Shown: positions 54,633 through 63,954, numbered from the stretch's first letter. The stretch: 64,000 bases of DNA from Betaproteobacteria bacterium (GCA_947453725.1 CANGHH010000001.1:1-64000); one strand, 5' to 3'. The notes: generated by a model not told the origin, from the letters alone. Numbers and translations: made by a program.

Positions 54633-56207
54633 ATGAAGTGGCTGCAAGGCCTCCTCGGAGGCCTTTTTCTTGTCGGGGTCAGCGCCGCGTTGGCACTGAC
54701 TCCCGACCAGGCCCTGCGCATCGCGCAGGGCGAAAGCGACGCCCGCATCGCGGCCTTGAACGAGGTCGTGGTCGCGGCCGACCCGGCGCTGGCGGCTTAT
54801 GTCCAGGCCTTGCTGGCCGACGAGGTCAAGATCGCCGGCGGCCAGGCGCTGATCGTCCGCGACGGCAAGGCGCGCGACGCCGCCAGCGGTGCGGCCGCCA
54901 GCCTGCCGGCCGGCGCCGAAGAGGTTGTCAACCCCAACCGTGTGCGGCGTGAGCTTGAATCCGCGCTGGCTGCACTGAAGCTGTTTTCGCCCGACCGCGC
55001 CGAGCGCGCGAAGGCCGTCACCGAACTCAAGGACCAGGCCGATGAAGGCAAGCTGGTGCTGATCGAGAAGGCCGAGAAGACCGAGACCGACGGCGAGATC
55101 AAGGCCCAGCTGGCGCTGCTCAAAGCCGCCGTGCTGATCTCGTCGACCGACAAGTTCAAACGCCTGGCGGCTGCCCAGTTGCTGGTCGACAGCGACCAGC
55201 CGGCGACCAAGAGCCTGCTGATCGAGCGCGTCGCCGCCGAGACCGACCCCGAGGTCAAGGCCGCGCTGAACAAGTCCCTGGCCACCGTCGCCGGCCGCCT
55301 GGCCTGGGGCGAACGCTTCGGCGTGCTGTTCACTGGCGTCAGCCTGGGTTCGATCCTGCTGCTCGCCGCACTCGGCCTGGCCATCACCTATGGCCTGATG
55401 GGCGTGATCAACATGGCCCACGGCGAGCTGATCATGATCGGCGCCTACGCCACCTACCTCGTCCAGAACCTGTTCAGGCAGCTGCTGCCCGGCGCCTTCG
55501 ACTGGTACATCCTCGCGGCCATCCCCTTCAGCTTCATCGCCAGCGCGCTGGTTGGCGCGCTGATGGAACGCACGGTGATCCGCTGGCTCTACGGCCGGCC
55601 GCTGGAAACGCTGCTGGCGACCTGGGGCATCAGCCTGATCCTGATGCAGAGCGTGCGCACGCTGTTCGGCGCGCAGAACGTCGGCGTCGAGAACCCGAGC
55701 TGGCTGTCGGGCGGTGTGCAGGTGCTGCCCAACCTGGTGCTGCCCTACAACCGGCTGGCCATCCTGGCTTTTGCGGGGCTGGTGCTGCTGGGCATGGCGT
55801 TGCTGATCGGACAGACCCGGCTCGGCCTCTTCGTTCGCGGCGTCACGCAGAACCGCCGCATGGCGGCCTGCGTCGGCGTCAACACGGCGCGGGTCGACAC
55901 CTACGCCTTCGCCCTGGGCGCCGGCATCGCCGGCCTGGCCGGCTGCGCGCTCAGCCAGGTCGGTAACGTCGGGCCCGACCTGGGGCAGGGCTACATCGTC
56001 GACAGCTTCATGGTCGTCGTGCTGGGCGGCGTGGGGCAGATCGCCGGTACGGTCTACGCCGGCCTGGGCCTGGGCGTGCTGAACAAACTGCTCGAAGGCT
56101 GGCAGGGCGCGGTGCTGGCCAAGATCATGGTGCTGGCCTTCATCGTCATCTTCATCCAGAAGCGCCCGCAGGGCATCTTCGCGCTCAAAGGGCGGTCCGC
56201 CGAATGA
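54633..56207 (+). CDS. urtB: Urea ABC transporter permease UrtB
   Basis: A 524-residue LivH-type permease. The signal-like N-terminus (GLLGGLFLVGVSAALALTPD) leads into a soluble periplasmic domain of about 220 residues, as in UrtB, and then eight or so membrane segments with GLAITYGLMGVINMAHGELI and the transporter loop near VCVGVNTARV. The start at 54633 is required to include the signal sequence, which means the terminator hairpin lies within codons 5-12. Confidence 0.95.
   Translation: MKWLQGLLGGLFLVGVSAALALTPDQALRIAQGESDARIAALNEVVVAADPALAAYVQALLADEVKIAGGQALIVRDGKARDAASGAAASLPAGAEEVVNPNRVRRELESALAALKLFSPDRAERAKAVTELKDQADEGKLVLIEKAEKTETDGEIKAQLALLKAAVLISSTDKFKRLAAAQLLVDSDQPATKSLLIERVAAETDPEVKAALNKSLATVAGRLAWGERFGVLFTGVSLGSILLLAALGLAITYGLMGVINMAHGELIMIGAYATYLVQNLFRQLLPGAFDWYILAAIPFSFIASALVGALMERTVIRWLYGRPLETLLATWGISLILMQSVRTLFGAQNVGVENPSWLSGGVQVLPNLVLPYNRLAILAFAGLVLLGMALLIGQTRLGLFVRGVTQNRRMAACVGVNTARVDTYAFALGAGIAGLAGCALSQVGNVGPDLGQGYIVDSFMVVVLGGVGQIAGTVYAGLGLGVLNKLLEGWQGAVLAKIMVLAFIVIFIQKRPQGIFALKGRSAE
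54646..54668 (+). terminator. Terminator-like hairpin inside the start of urtB
   Basis: AAGGCCTC (54646-54653) pairs with GAGGCCTT (54658-54665) across a CTCG loop, followed by T residues to 54668. In form this is a rho-independent terminator placed just after urtA, but it is also the first codons of urtB. It would reduce transcription past urtA, giving more binding protein than transporter. Confidence 0.65.
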
Positions 56208-57316
56208 AGACCCGCATCCTTTCCGCCCAGGGCTGGCTGGCCGTCTTCGCAGCCCTGCTGGTGATGGGCGTCGTCGTGCCGGTGCTGAACCTGGTTGTGC
56301 CCGACGGCAACGTCTTCCACCTCAGCGATTTCAGCGTCAGCCTGCTCGGCAAGATCCTCTGCTACGCGATCTGTGCGCTGGCGATGGACCTGATCTGGGG
56401 CTACACCGGCATCCTGAGCCTGGGTCACGGCCTGTTCTTCGCGCTGGGTGGTTACGCGATGGGCATGTACCTGATGCGCCAGATCGGCCGCGACGGCCAG
56501 TACAAGTCCGACATGCCCGACTTCATGGTCTTCCTGAACTGGAAGGAATTCCCGGCGGCCTGGGCTTTCAGCGACAGCTTCGTGATCCAGATGCTCTTCG
56601 TGCTGCTGGTGCCGGGCCTGCTGGCCTTCGTCTTCGGCTTCTTCGCCTTCCGCAGCCGCATCAAGGGCGTGTACTTCTCGATCATCACGCAGGCCCTGAC
56701 CTTCGCGGCGATGCTGCTGTTCTTCCGCAATGAAACGGGCTTCGGCGGCAACAACGGCTTCACCGACTTCAAGCGCATCCTGGGCACGCCGATCACCACG
56801 CCGAGCATGCGCGTGCTGCTGTGCGTGATCAGCGGTCTGGTGCTGATCGGCTTCTTCTTGATGGCCCGGGCCATCGTGCAAAGCAAGTTCGGCCGCGTGC
56901 TGCAGGCCATCCGCGACGCCGAGACGCGGGTGATGTTCACGGGCTACAACCCGATCGCCTACAAGCTCAGCATCTGGACGCTGAGCGCGGTGATGTGCGG
57001 CGTGGCCGGCGCGCTCTACGTGCCGCAGGTCGGCATCATCAACCCCGGCGAGATGAGCCCGGCGGCCAGCATCGAGATCGCCATCTGGGCCGCCGTCGGG
57101 GGCCGCGCCACGCTGATCGGGCCCATCGTCGGCGCCTTCTTCGTCAACGGCGCCAAGAGCTGGTTCACCGTCGCCTTCCCCGAGTTCTGGCTGTTCTTCC
57201 TGGGCGCGCTGTTCATCGCGGTGACGCTGTTCCTGCCGGATGGATTGGTCGGCCTGGTGAACAGGCCGGGGGGCATCATGGGCCTGTTCAAGCGCAAGAC
57301 GGAGAAGCACGGATGA
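56204..57316 (+). CDS. urtC: Urea ABC transporter permease UrtC
   Basis: A 370-residue LivM-type permease with about nine membrane segments: DLIWGYTGILSLGHGLFFAL, IKGVYFSIITQALTFAAML, ETGFGGNNGFTDF and the coupling loop QAIRDAETRVMFTGYN. It overlaps urtB and urtD by four bases each. It forms the pore with UrtB. Confidence 0.96.
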   Translation: MKTRILSAQGWLAVFAALLVMGVVVPVLNLVVPDGNVFHLSDFSVSLLGKILCYAICALAMDLIWGYTGILSLGHGLFFALGGYAMGMYLMRQIGRDGQYKSDMPDFMVFLNWKEFPAAWAFSDSFVIQMLFVLLVPGLLAFVFGFFAFRSRIKGVYFSIITQALTFAAMLLFFRNETGFGGNNGFTDFKRILGTPITTPSMRVLLCVISGLVLIGFFLMARAIVQSKFGRVLQAIRDAETRVMFTGYNPIAYKLSIWTLSAVMCGVAGALYVPQVGIINPGEMSPAASIEIAIWAAVGGRATLIGPIVGAFFVNGAKSWFTVAFPEFWLFFLGALFIAVTLFLPDGLVGLVNRPGGIMGLFKRKTEKHG

Positions 57317-58155
57317 CGCCGGATCTGATGGCAGCCGGCGCCCGCGCGCTGGCCGAACACAAGGCCAAGGCCGGCTCGGCCATCGCCGGCGAAGCGGTCT
57401 ATTTCGGCCAGGGCGTGGCGCTGTATGTCGACGGCATCACCGTCAGCTTCGACGGCTTCCGGGCCTTGAACGGCCTGACGCTGACGGTGAATGTCGGCGA
57501 GCTGCGCTGCATCATCGGCCCCAATGGCGCCGGCAAGACGACGATGATGGACTGCATCACCGGCAAGACGCGGCCCGACAGCGGCAGCGTCTTTTTCGGC
57601 AGCAACATCGACCTGCTGCGCCTGACCGAGCCGCAGATCGCGCAGGCCGGCATCGGCCGCAAGTTCCAGAAGCCGACGGTCTACGAACAGCTCAGCGTCT
57701 TCGAGAACCTGGAACTGGCGCTGAAGGCCGACCGCGGCGTGCGCGCCGCGCTCTTCCACCGCCTCAGCGGCCAGCAACTCGACCGCATCGGCGAGGTGCT
57801 GACGCTGATCCACCTGAAAGCCGACGCGCAGCGCACGGCCGGCCTGCTCAGCCACGGTCAGAAGCAGTGGCTGGAGATCGGCATGCTGCTGATGCAGGAT
57901 CCGAAGCTGCTGCTGCTCGACGAGCCGGTGGCCGGCATGACCGACGAGGAAACCGAGCGCACGGCCGAGCTGTTCCTGAGCCTGGAAGGCCGGCATTCGT
58001 TGGTCGTCGTCGAGCACGACATGAAATTCGTCGATGCGCTGACGCAGGGCCGCAAGACGGTGACCGTGCTGCACGAAGGCAGCGTGCTGGCCGAAGGGCT
58101 GCTGAGCGAAGTGCAGGCCAACGAAAAGGTCGTGGAGGTCTACCTTGGCCGCTGA
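57313..58155 (+). CDS. urtD: Urea ABC transporter ATP-binding protein UrtD
   Basis: A 280-residue ATPase. Walker A GPNGAGKTTMMDCI, Q-loop (RKFQKPTVYEQLSVFENL), LSHGQKQWLEIGMLL signature and Walker B LLLLDEPVAGMT. The KPTVYEQLSVFENLELAL stretch is typical of UrtD. The N-terminal extension of about 35 residues is not ATPase sequence. It overlaps urtE by 11 bases. Confidence 0.95.
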   Translation: MTPDLMAAGARALAEHKAKAGSAIAGEAVYFGQGVALYVDGITVSFDGFRALNGLTLTVNVGELRCIIGPNGAGKTTMMDCITGKTRPDSGSVFFGSNIDLLRLTEPQIAQAGIGRKFQKPTVYEQLSVFENLELALKADRGVRAALFHRLSGQQLDRIGEVLTLIHLKADAQRTAGLLSHGQKQWLEIGMLLMQDPKLLLLDEPVAGMTDEETERTAELFLSLEGRHSLVVVEHDMKFVDALTQGRKTVTVLHEGSVLAEGLLSEVQANEKVVEVYLGR

Positions 58156-58882
58156 TTCAAGTGACAGCACGCAGCCGCTGCTGCGGGTCGAAGGCCTGAA
58201 CCAGTATTACGGCGGCAGCCACATCCTGCGCCAGCTCTCCTTCGAGGCCAAGCTCGGCGAGATCACGGTCATCCTGGGTCGCAACGGCGTCGGCAAGACG
58301 ACCCTGCTGAAAAGCCTGATGGGCGTGGTGGCTGTGAAGACCGGCAGCGTGAAGCTCGACGGTGTCGACATCACCAAGGCGACCAGCTACGAGCGCGTGC
58401 GCCTGGGGCTCGGCTACGTGCCGCAGGGTCGCGAGATCTTCGGCCGGCTGACCGTCGACGAAAACCTGCGCATGGGCCTGGCGACGAAGCCCGCCGGCAC
58501 CGCGGTGCCGGCGCAGTTGTTCGAGCTGTTCCCGGTGCTGAAGCAGATGATCAACCGCCGCGGCGGCGACCTGTCGGGCGGCCAGCAGCAGCAACTGGCC
58601 ATCGCCCGCGCGCTGGCCGCCAGCCCCAAGCTGCTGATGCTCGACGAGCCCACCGAAGGCATCCAGCCCAGCATCATCAAGGACATCGCCCGCGTGCTGC
58701 GCAGGCTGGCCGACACCGGGCTGAACGGCCAGAAGATGGCCATCGTGCTGGTCGAGCAGTACTACGACTTCGCCGAGGAACTGGCCGACCAGTACCTCGT
58801 GATGGAGCGCGGCGAGATCGTGCAGCGCGGCCGCGGCGTGGACATGGAAGCCGAAGGCGTGCGGGCGAAGATGTCGATCTGA
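58145..58882 (+). CDS. urtE: Urea ABC transporter ATP-binding protein UrtE
   Basis: A 245-residue ATPase. Walker A GRNGVGKTTLLKSL, signature LSGGQQQQLAIARAL, Walker B LLMLDEPTEGIQPSI. GYVPQGREIFGRLTVDENL matches UrtE. The start is a TTG at 58145, with no ATG before the domain. The operon ends here and no ureD follows, unlike many relatives where urease genes come next. Confidence 0.94.
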   Translation: MAADSSDSTQPLLRVEGLNQYYGGSHILRQLSFEAKLGEITVILGRNGVGKTTLLKSLMGVVAVKTGSVKLDGVDITKATSYERVRLGLGYVPQGREIFGRLTVDENLRMGLATKPAGTAVPAQLFELFPVLKQMINRRGGDLSGGQQQQLAIARALAASPKLLMLDEPTEGIQPSIIKDIARVLRRLADTGLNGQKMAIVLVEQYYDFAEELADQYLVMERGEIVQRGRGVDMEAEGVRAKMSI

Positions 58883-58955
58883 AGCCGTCAGACGAACAGA
58901 CTTTGCGGTCTGCCCGTGCCAGGATGGCGGCCCCTTTTGCCAGGTTGACATCGAC

Positions 58956-59189
58956 ATGGACACCGCCTTCCACCGCTTTCAGGATCTGTTCCAGCAGTTG
59001 GGCTTGCCCAACGATGCGTGGGCGATCGACCGGTTCGTCGCCACGCACCGGCATCGGCCGTCGGGTGTGCGTCTGCCGGATGCCGCCTTCTGGACGCCCA
59101 GCCAGGCGCAGTTCCTCCGCGAGGCCCTGGCCAGCGATGCGGACTGGACCGCGGTGGTCGATGCCTTGTCGGCCCGCCTCAGCACCTGA
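58956..59189 (+). CDS. DUF2789 small protein
   Basis: A 77-residue protein: FQDLFQQLGLPNDAWAIDRF and FWTPSQAQFLREALASDADW, the DUF2789 pattern. Function unknown. It ends 22 bases before the RNase P RNA gene. Confidence 0.8.
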   Translation: MDTAFHRFQDLFQQLGLPNDAWAIDRFVATHRHRPSGVRLPDAAFWTPSQAQFLREALASDADWTAVVDALSARLST

Positions 59190-59211
59190 GACGCACCGCA
59201 TAATCCAGCTC

Positions 59212-59656
59212 GTGAAGCAAGCCAGACCGCCGCTGGTGCGAGCGTGGAAACACGGCACTGGAGGAAGGTCCGGACTGCACAGAGCAGCGTAGCAGTTAAC
59301 GGCTGCCCACCGCGAGGTGAGGATCAGAGCAACAGAGACGAGTCGATTCAGGGCGCCGCAGGAGGTGGTCTGTGAGGCGCCGGCGCAAGCCGGCGGGACG
59401 TGCGGTTCACCGCACGGACACGGGCGCAAGCCCGAACCGAACAGCCACCCGATTCGGGGTAACGCCCCGAATCGGGTGAAACGGGCAATCTCTACGCGCA
59501 GCAATACCAAATAGGCACACGTTGACCCGGCTCGGCGAGTGTGCGGGTAGGTAGCACCGAGCCCCAGGGTGACCCGGGGCCCAGAGGAATGGCGGTCACG
59601 GTGGGGAAGCGCAAGCCGACCTGCTGCACAGAATCCGGCCTATCGGCTCGCTTCAC
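59212..59656 (+). ncRNA. rnpB: RNase P RNA, bacterial type A
   Basis: The catalytic RNA of tRNA 5' maturation. Marks: GAGGAAGGTCCGGACTGC (conserved region near the 5' side), GCAATACCAAATAGGC, AGAGGAATGGC and ACAGAATCCGGC near the 3' side. The ends GTGAAGCaAGCC and GGCTCGCTTCAC pair as P1, which fixes the limits. At about 445 bases it is longer than the usual 340-400; a 13-bp perfect hairpin at 59447-59477 contributes. T residues follow the end. Confidence 0.93.
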
Positions 59657-59703
59657 ACTTTTCAACTTCAGCGCAGCCTCCAGGGCTGCGCCGCACGCCC
59701 TGC

Positions 59704-60909
59704 ATGAACCCCGAAGCCGAAAAGCTGTGGCCCGGCAAGCGCTGGACGCTGGCGCTGATGCTGGCCTGCCTGGGCATGCTCGGGCCGTTTTCGATCGACA
59801 CCTACCTGCCGGCGTTCTCGGGCATCGCGCAGACGATAGGCGCCACGCCGGTGCAGATGCAGCAGACGCTGTCCAGCTACCTGCTGGGCTTCGCGGTGAT
59901 GAACCTGTTCCACGGCGCGCTGTCCGACAGCCTGGGTCGCAAGCCGGTGATCCTGTTCGGCGTGGCCTTGTTCACCGTGGCCTCGGTCGGTTGCGCGATG
60001 AGCAATTCCATCGCCTCGCTGGTCGCCTTCCGGGCGCTGCAGGGCATGTCGGCCGGCGCCGGCATGGTGGTGTCGCGGGCCATCATCCGCGACATGTTCC
60101 CGCCGGCCGACGCGCAGCGCGTGATGTCGCAGGTGACGATCTATTTCGGCATCGCGCCGGCGGTGGCGCCGCTGGTCGGCGGCTTCCTGTTCGCGCACTA
60201 CAACTGGCATTCCATCTTCTGGTTGCTGGTGGTGCTGGGTGCGATGTTGTGGGTGGCCTGCTGGCGCTGGTTGCCGGAAACCTTGCAGCCCGAGGCCCGC
60301 CAGTCGTTTCACCCGGCGCACCTGCTCAGCGGCTACTGGCAACTGATCCGCAGCCCGCGCTTCCTGGCGCTGGTCGTCGCCAGCGGCGTGCCCTTCAACG
60401 GCATGTTTCTCTACGTGCTGTCGGCGCCGGAATTCCTCGGCCGCCACCTGCGCCTGGTGCCGACGCAGTTCTTCTGGTTCTTCCTGCTGACCATCGGCGG
60501 CATCATGGGCGGCGCCTGGTTGTCGGGCCGCATGGCTGGGCGCACCAAGCCGCGCCACCAGATCCGCCACGGCTTCCTGATCATGCTGATCACCTCGCTG
60601 GTCAACGTGGTGCTGAACCTGCTGTTCGAACCCCAGGCCTGGTGGGCGCTGCTGCCGCTGGCGGTGTTCGCCTTCGGCTGGGCGCTGATGGTGCCGGTGG
60701 TCACGCTGCTGGCGCTCGACCAGGTGCCCGAGCGGCGCGGCATGGCCTCGTCGGTGCAGGCCTGTGTCGGCAGTCTGGCCAACGCCGCGGTGGCCGGCAT
60801 CGTGGCGCCGCTGGTGATGCATTCGACCATCGCGCTGGCCTTCACGTCGCTGGGCATGATGGCCGTCGGTATCTTGGCCTGGGTCTGGGTCAGGCCGCGG
60901 CTGCCCTGA
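59704..60909 (+). CDS. Bcr/CflA-family MFS drug exporter
   Basis: A 401-residue protein with about 12 membrane segments. N-terminal FSIDTYLPAFSGIAQTIGAT, the A motif GALSDSLGRKPVILFG and GAGMVVSRAIIRD (motif C region) identify the Bcr/CflA drug:H+ antiporters. The substrate is unknown. The start is the ATG at 59704; the longer frame overlaps the RNase P RNA and is not coding. Confidence 0.88.
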   Translation: MNPEAEKLWPGKRWTLALMLACLGMLGPFSIDTYLPAFSGIAQTIGATPVQMQQTLSSYLLGFAVMNLFHGALSDSLGRKPVILFGVALFTVASVGCAMSNSIASLVAFRALQGMSAGAGMVVSRAIIRDMFPPADAQRVMSQVTIYFGIAPAVAPLVGGFLFAHYNWHSIFWLLVVLGAMLWVACWRWLPETLQPEARQSFHPAHLLSGYWQLIRSPRFLALVVASGVPFNGMFLYVLSAPEFLGRHLRLVPTQFFWFFLLTIGGIMGGAWLSGRMAGRTKPRHQIRHGFLIMLITSLVNVVLNLLFEPQAWWALLPLAVFAFGWALMVPVVTLLALDQVPERRGMASSVQACVGSLANAAVAGIVAPLVMHSTIALAFTSLGMMAVGILAWVWVRPRLP

Positions 60910-60995
60910 TCGCGGCGGCAGCCCCTTGACGGGCGGCCGGCTGCGGTTCAAGGTCGGCGGCCAGCGGCCGATAAGAAGGTCAGGAGGCGCACGCC

Positions 60996-62024
60996 ATGAC
61001 CACCCCTTTTCGCACCCGCTGGCTGTCCGCTGCCGCCGCCCTGGGCCTCTTGTTGCCGGCCGCGGCCCTGCCCGCCGAGCACGCGGCGCCGGCCAAGGCC
61101 GAGAAGTCGGTGCCGGCCGACGCGCCGGGCAGCAAGCTGGCCGCCGTGTCGCCCAGCGTGCCGGCCGACCCGATGGACCACCTGCGCCAACGCCTGGCCG
61201 AGAAGCTGAACAACGGCAAGGCGCCCGAAGGCGCGGCCCTGGGTGAAGTGCGTGTCAGCGTGAAGCCGGCACCGGCGGCCGTGACAGCCGGCGGCCACGG
61301 CGGGGGCCCGAAGAAGGCGGCCAAGAACGAAGCGGCGCATGCGGCCGGCGCGGCGCACTGGGACTACGCCGGCGCCGGCGGCCCGCAGGCCTGGAGTTCA
61401 CTGAAGCCCGAATTCGCGGCCTGCAGCAACGGCCAGCGCCAGAGCCCGATCGACATCCGCGGTGGCCTGGCGGTCGACCTGGAACCGGTGCGTTTCGAAT
61501 ACCAGGCCAGCCGCTTCGCCGTGGTCGACAACGGCCACACGGTGCAGGTCAACCTGGCGCAGGGCAATGCCATCGAAGTCGGCGGCAAGCGCTACGAGCT
61601 GCTCCAGTTCCACTTCCACCGGCCTTCCGAAGAGCGCATCGACGGCCGCCAGTTCGAGATGAGCCTGCACCTGGTGCACAAGAACAGCGAGGGCCAGCTC
61701 GCCGTGGTCGGCCTGCTCTTCGACAAGGGCCAGGCCAACGCCGTGATGCAGCAGGTGTGGAACAACCTGCCGCTGGAAAAGAACGAGGAGAACCAGGCCG
61801 CCGGCGCGATGGAACTGGCCGAACTGCTGCCCAAGGACCGCCGCTATTTCACCTACATGGGCTCACTGACCACGCCGCCGTGCAGCGAAGGCGTGAAGTG
61901 GATCGTGATGCGCCAGCCCGTGACGCTGACCAAGGACCAGATCGACATCTTTGCGCGCATGTACCCGATGAACGCGCGGCCGATCCAGTCCGCTTCGGGT
62001 CGGCGGATCATGCAGTCGAATTAG
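60996..62024 (+). CDS. Alpha-type carbonic anhydrase, exported
   Basis: A 342-residue protein. A signal peptide ends at ALPAEH. A linker of about 95 Ala/Lys/Pro-rich residues is not part of the enzyme. The catalytic domain begins at HWDYAGAGGPQAWSSL. Zinc ligands: QFHFHRPSEE (two His) and EMSLHLVHKN (third His); GSLTTPPCSEGVKW is the substrate pocket. It interconverts CO2 and bicarbonate in the periplasm, which could link with the carbonate from urea breakdown; that link is inference. Confidence 0.92.
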   Translation: MTTPFRTRWLSAAAALGLLLPAAALPAEHAAPAKAEKSVPADAPGSKLAAVSPSVPADPMDHLRQRLAEKLNNGKAPEGAALGEVRVSVKPAPAAVTAGGHGGGPKKAAKNEAAHAAGAAHWDYAGAGGPQAWSSLKPEFAACSNGQRQSPIDIRGGLAVDLEPVRFEYQASRFAVVDNGHTVQVNLAQGNAIEVGGKRYELLQFHFHRPSEERIDGRQFEMSLHLVHKNSEGQLAVVGLLFDKGQANAVMQQVWNNLPLEKNEENQAAGAMELAELLPKDRRYFTYMGSLTTPPCSEGVKWIVMRQPVTLTKDQIDIFARMYPMNARPIQSASGRRIMQSN

Positions 62025-62329
62025 GTCCTGCTTCTGCCCGCCAGCCACAGCAAGGGCCACAGCCACAGGCTGGCCAGCCAGCGCGCCACGCGGGCGAAGG
62101 AAACCGGCGCAGTCTCGTGCTGCGCCACCCGGACAAAGAGCACGACGGCGCCGGTCAGCACATGGACCAGCAAGCCCGCGTACAGCGCCACCCGCGTGCC
62201 GTAGCTGTCGCCGACGAGGTCACCCAGTGCCGCGCCGGCGAAGGCGGCCAGCAGCACCGACAGCAGCAGCGCCAGGCCGACACCGGCCAGCGCGTGGCGC
62301 AGCTTCCAGAGCGGGTCTTGCGTCGACAT
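62021..62329 (-). CDS. Small hydrophobic membrane protein
   Basis: A 102-residue protein with three hydrophobic segments (about 14-35, 47-68, 82-98). I recognise no family. It overlaps the carbonic anhydrase gene end by four bases on the opposite strand and follows the transglutaminase gene 33 bases downstream. Confidence 0.55.
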   Translation of the reverse strand: MSTQDPLWKLRHALAGVGLALLLSVLLAAFAGAALGDLVGDSYGTRVALYAGLLVHVLTGAVVLFVRVAQHETAPVSFARVARWLASLWLWPLLWLAGRSRT

Positions 62330-62361
62330 CGAGGCACCTCGGGCTGTGAGGCCCCGCGGGC

Positions 62362-63225
62362 TCAGGCATCCATCGAGAGCGCCTCGGGGCAGTGGTAGGG
62401 CATCAGCAGGCGGCCGTCGGCCCCTGGCACCGCTTCGATGCTGATGCGCGGTGCGTGCGACTGTACCGGGCCGAAGATGGTGGCGAAGGCCACGTCGGCG
62501 GCGTCGCGTCCGGTGCCGAAGCGAACGAAGCCCATCGGGATGGCGGTGCCCGAGGGGTCGAAGATGTACCAGCGATCGCCCAGGAAGACCTCGACGTAGG
62601 CATGGAAGTCGGTCGGGCCCAGAGCGGGGTCGGCGCCGTAGTCGATGCCGGTGGTGAAGCGCGCCGGGATGTTGACCGCGCGGCACAGCGCGATCATCAG
62701 GTGCGCGAAGTCGCGGCAGACGCCGACGGTCTCCAGCAGCGTGTCCACCGCCGAGGTGTTGCTGTTCGACGTGTTCTGCGCGAACTGCACGCGCTGCAGC
62801 ACCCAGTCGCGGATGCCCTGCACGCGCCTGTAGCCTTGTTGCCAGTGGCCGAATTCGCGCGCCGCCAGACGCAGCAGGCGGTCGCTCTCACAGTAGCGGC
62901 TGGGGTAGATGTAGCCCAGCACGCTGGTCGGCAGCTGGGCGACCGGGATCTCGGCGATGTTGCCGGGTTGCTCGACATGATGGTTCAGGTCCACCGTGGC
63001 GTTGTAGGACACCTGCAGCGAGCCGGGCCCGGCGCTCAGCCGCAGGTAGCGGTTGCGCGTCGCCGGGTCGGTGTCCACCCGCGTGGCCACGTTCGGGCTG
63101 ATCTGCAGGCCTTCCTGCAGCACCTGCTGGCAATCGGTTTGTGCCGCGTGAATGTTGAAGATGAAGTCGCAGCCCGGCGGCGCGATCTCGTAGTGCAGTT
63201 CCAGCGACAGGCGCAGGCGGATCAC
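62362..63225 (-). CDS. Transglutaminase-like protease domain protein
   Basis: A 287-residue cytosolic protein with no signal. N-terminal beta domain, then a transglutaminase fold with the triad Cys in VGVCRDFAHLMIAL, His in DFHAYVEVFLGDRW and Asp in FDPSGTAIPMGF. It resembles the family often found near circularly permuted ATP-grasp peptide-ligase-like genes, but no such partner is in the window. It overlaps the upstream DUF2177 gene by four bases. Confidence 0.85.
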   Translation of the reverse strand: MIRLRLSLELHYEIAPPGCDFIFNIHAAQTDCQQVLQEGLQISPNVATRVDTDPATRNRYLRLSAGPGSLQVSYNATVDLNHHVEQPGNIAEIPVAQLPTSVLGYIYPSRYCESDRLLRLAAREFGHWQQGYRRVQGIRDWVLQRVQFAQNTSNSNTSAVDTLLETVGVCRDFAHLMIALCRAVNIPARFTTGIDYGADPALGPTDFHAYVEVFLGDRWYIFDPSGTAIPMGFVRFGTGRDAADVAFATIFGPVQSHAPRISIEAVPGADGRLLMPYHCPEALSMDA

Positions 63226-63650
63226 GCGCCCGGCTCCGGGGTGACGGCCGCGGCGCTGCGCAGCAGAACCCGGCGCCCGGCGCCGGCTGCCAGCGCGCTG
63301 GCCACGCTGCCCCAGGCCATGTCGGTGATCGCGATGGACCAGGGCCAGCCCTTCAGCGTGGCCAGGTTGCTCAGGTCGTAGGTGGCGTAGGCGAAGAAGC
63401 CGAAGGCCGCCGCCGTCAGCAGCGGCTCGCGCCAGCCCGCGCCGGCACCGAAGGGCAGCACGGTGAAACGCAGCAGGCCGAGCGCGTAGACGAGATAGAA
63501 CAGGCCGGCGGCGACCCAGTTCGGCTGCGCCGCCATCAGGTGGCCGATGCCGGCGGCGTACATCGGCCGGGCGACGAGCCCCAGCCAGACCAGGTCCAGC
63601 AACAGCAGGGACAGAACGACGGTGGCGTAGGTCGGGATCTTCCGGTTCAT
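63222..63650 (-). CDS. DUF2177 membrane protein
   Basis: A 142-residue protein with four membrane segments: LLLLDLVWLGLVARPMY, then GLFYLVYALGLLRFTV, AFGFFAYATYDLSNLATLKG and DMAWGSVASALAAG. This is the DUF2177 pattern. Function unknown. I chose the ATG at 63650 over one at 63662. Confidence 0.85.
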   Translation of the reverse strand: MNRKIPTYATVVLSLLLLDLVWLGLVARPMYAAGIGHLMAAQPNWVAAGLFYLVYALGLLRFTVLPFGAGAGWREPLLTAAAFGFFAYATYDLSNLATLKGWPWSIAITDMAWGSVASALAAGAGRRVLLRSAAAVTPEPGA

Positions 63651-63924
63651 GGGCAGCAGCATGGAGCGAGTCGACACGGCGCGCAAGGGCGCGGAAGCGC
63701 GATGGTGAGGCCGGCCGGGCTGTCTGTCCGTGCGCCAGGCAGCAAAAAAATAGCGCTGCGGTCCCTCAGGCGCCGTGCCGGGTCCGGCGCCTGTCATCCA
63801 CCTCACAAAGCACTTTCATAACGGACCCCAAGTGCTTCATTTGGAACAAGTTTTTGCCACCAGAACCGCTGCAGAAACCGCCGGTAAGTGCTTGATTTGA
63901 TTGAATTTTCAGCGCCCAAGGCGA

Positions 63925-63954
63925 TTGACCCTGCGTTCTGAACTCAGTTAAAGT
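63925..63954 (+). promoter_or_regulatory. Probable mra promoter
   Basis: TTGACC (63925-63930) and TAAAGT (63949-63954) are spaced 18 bases apart, fitting a sigma-70 promoter. The GTG repeats begin inside the -10 box and run to the mraZ start. Confidence 0.5.

Noticed and set aside
59569..59703. N-terminal extension of the Bcr/CflA exporter
   Set aside because: It overlaps the conserved 3' part of RNase P RNA; the ATG at 59704 gives the normal exporter start.
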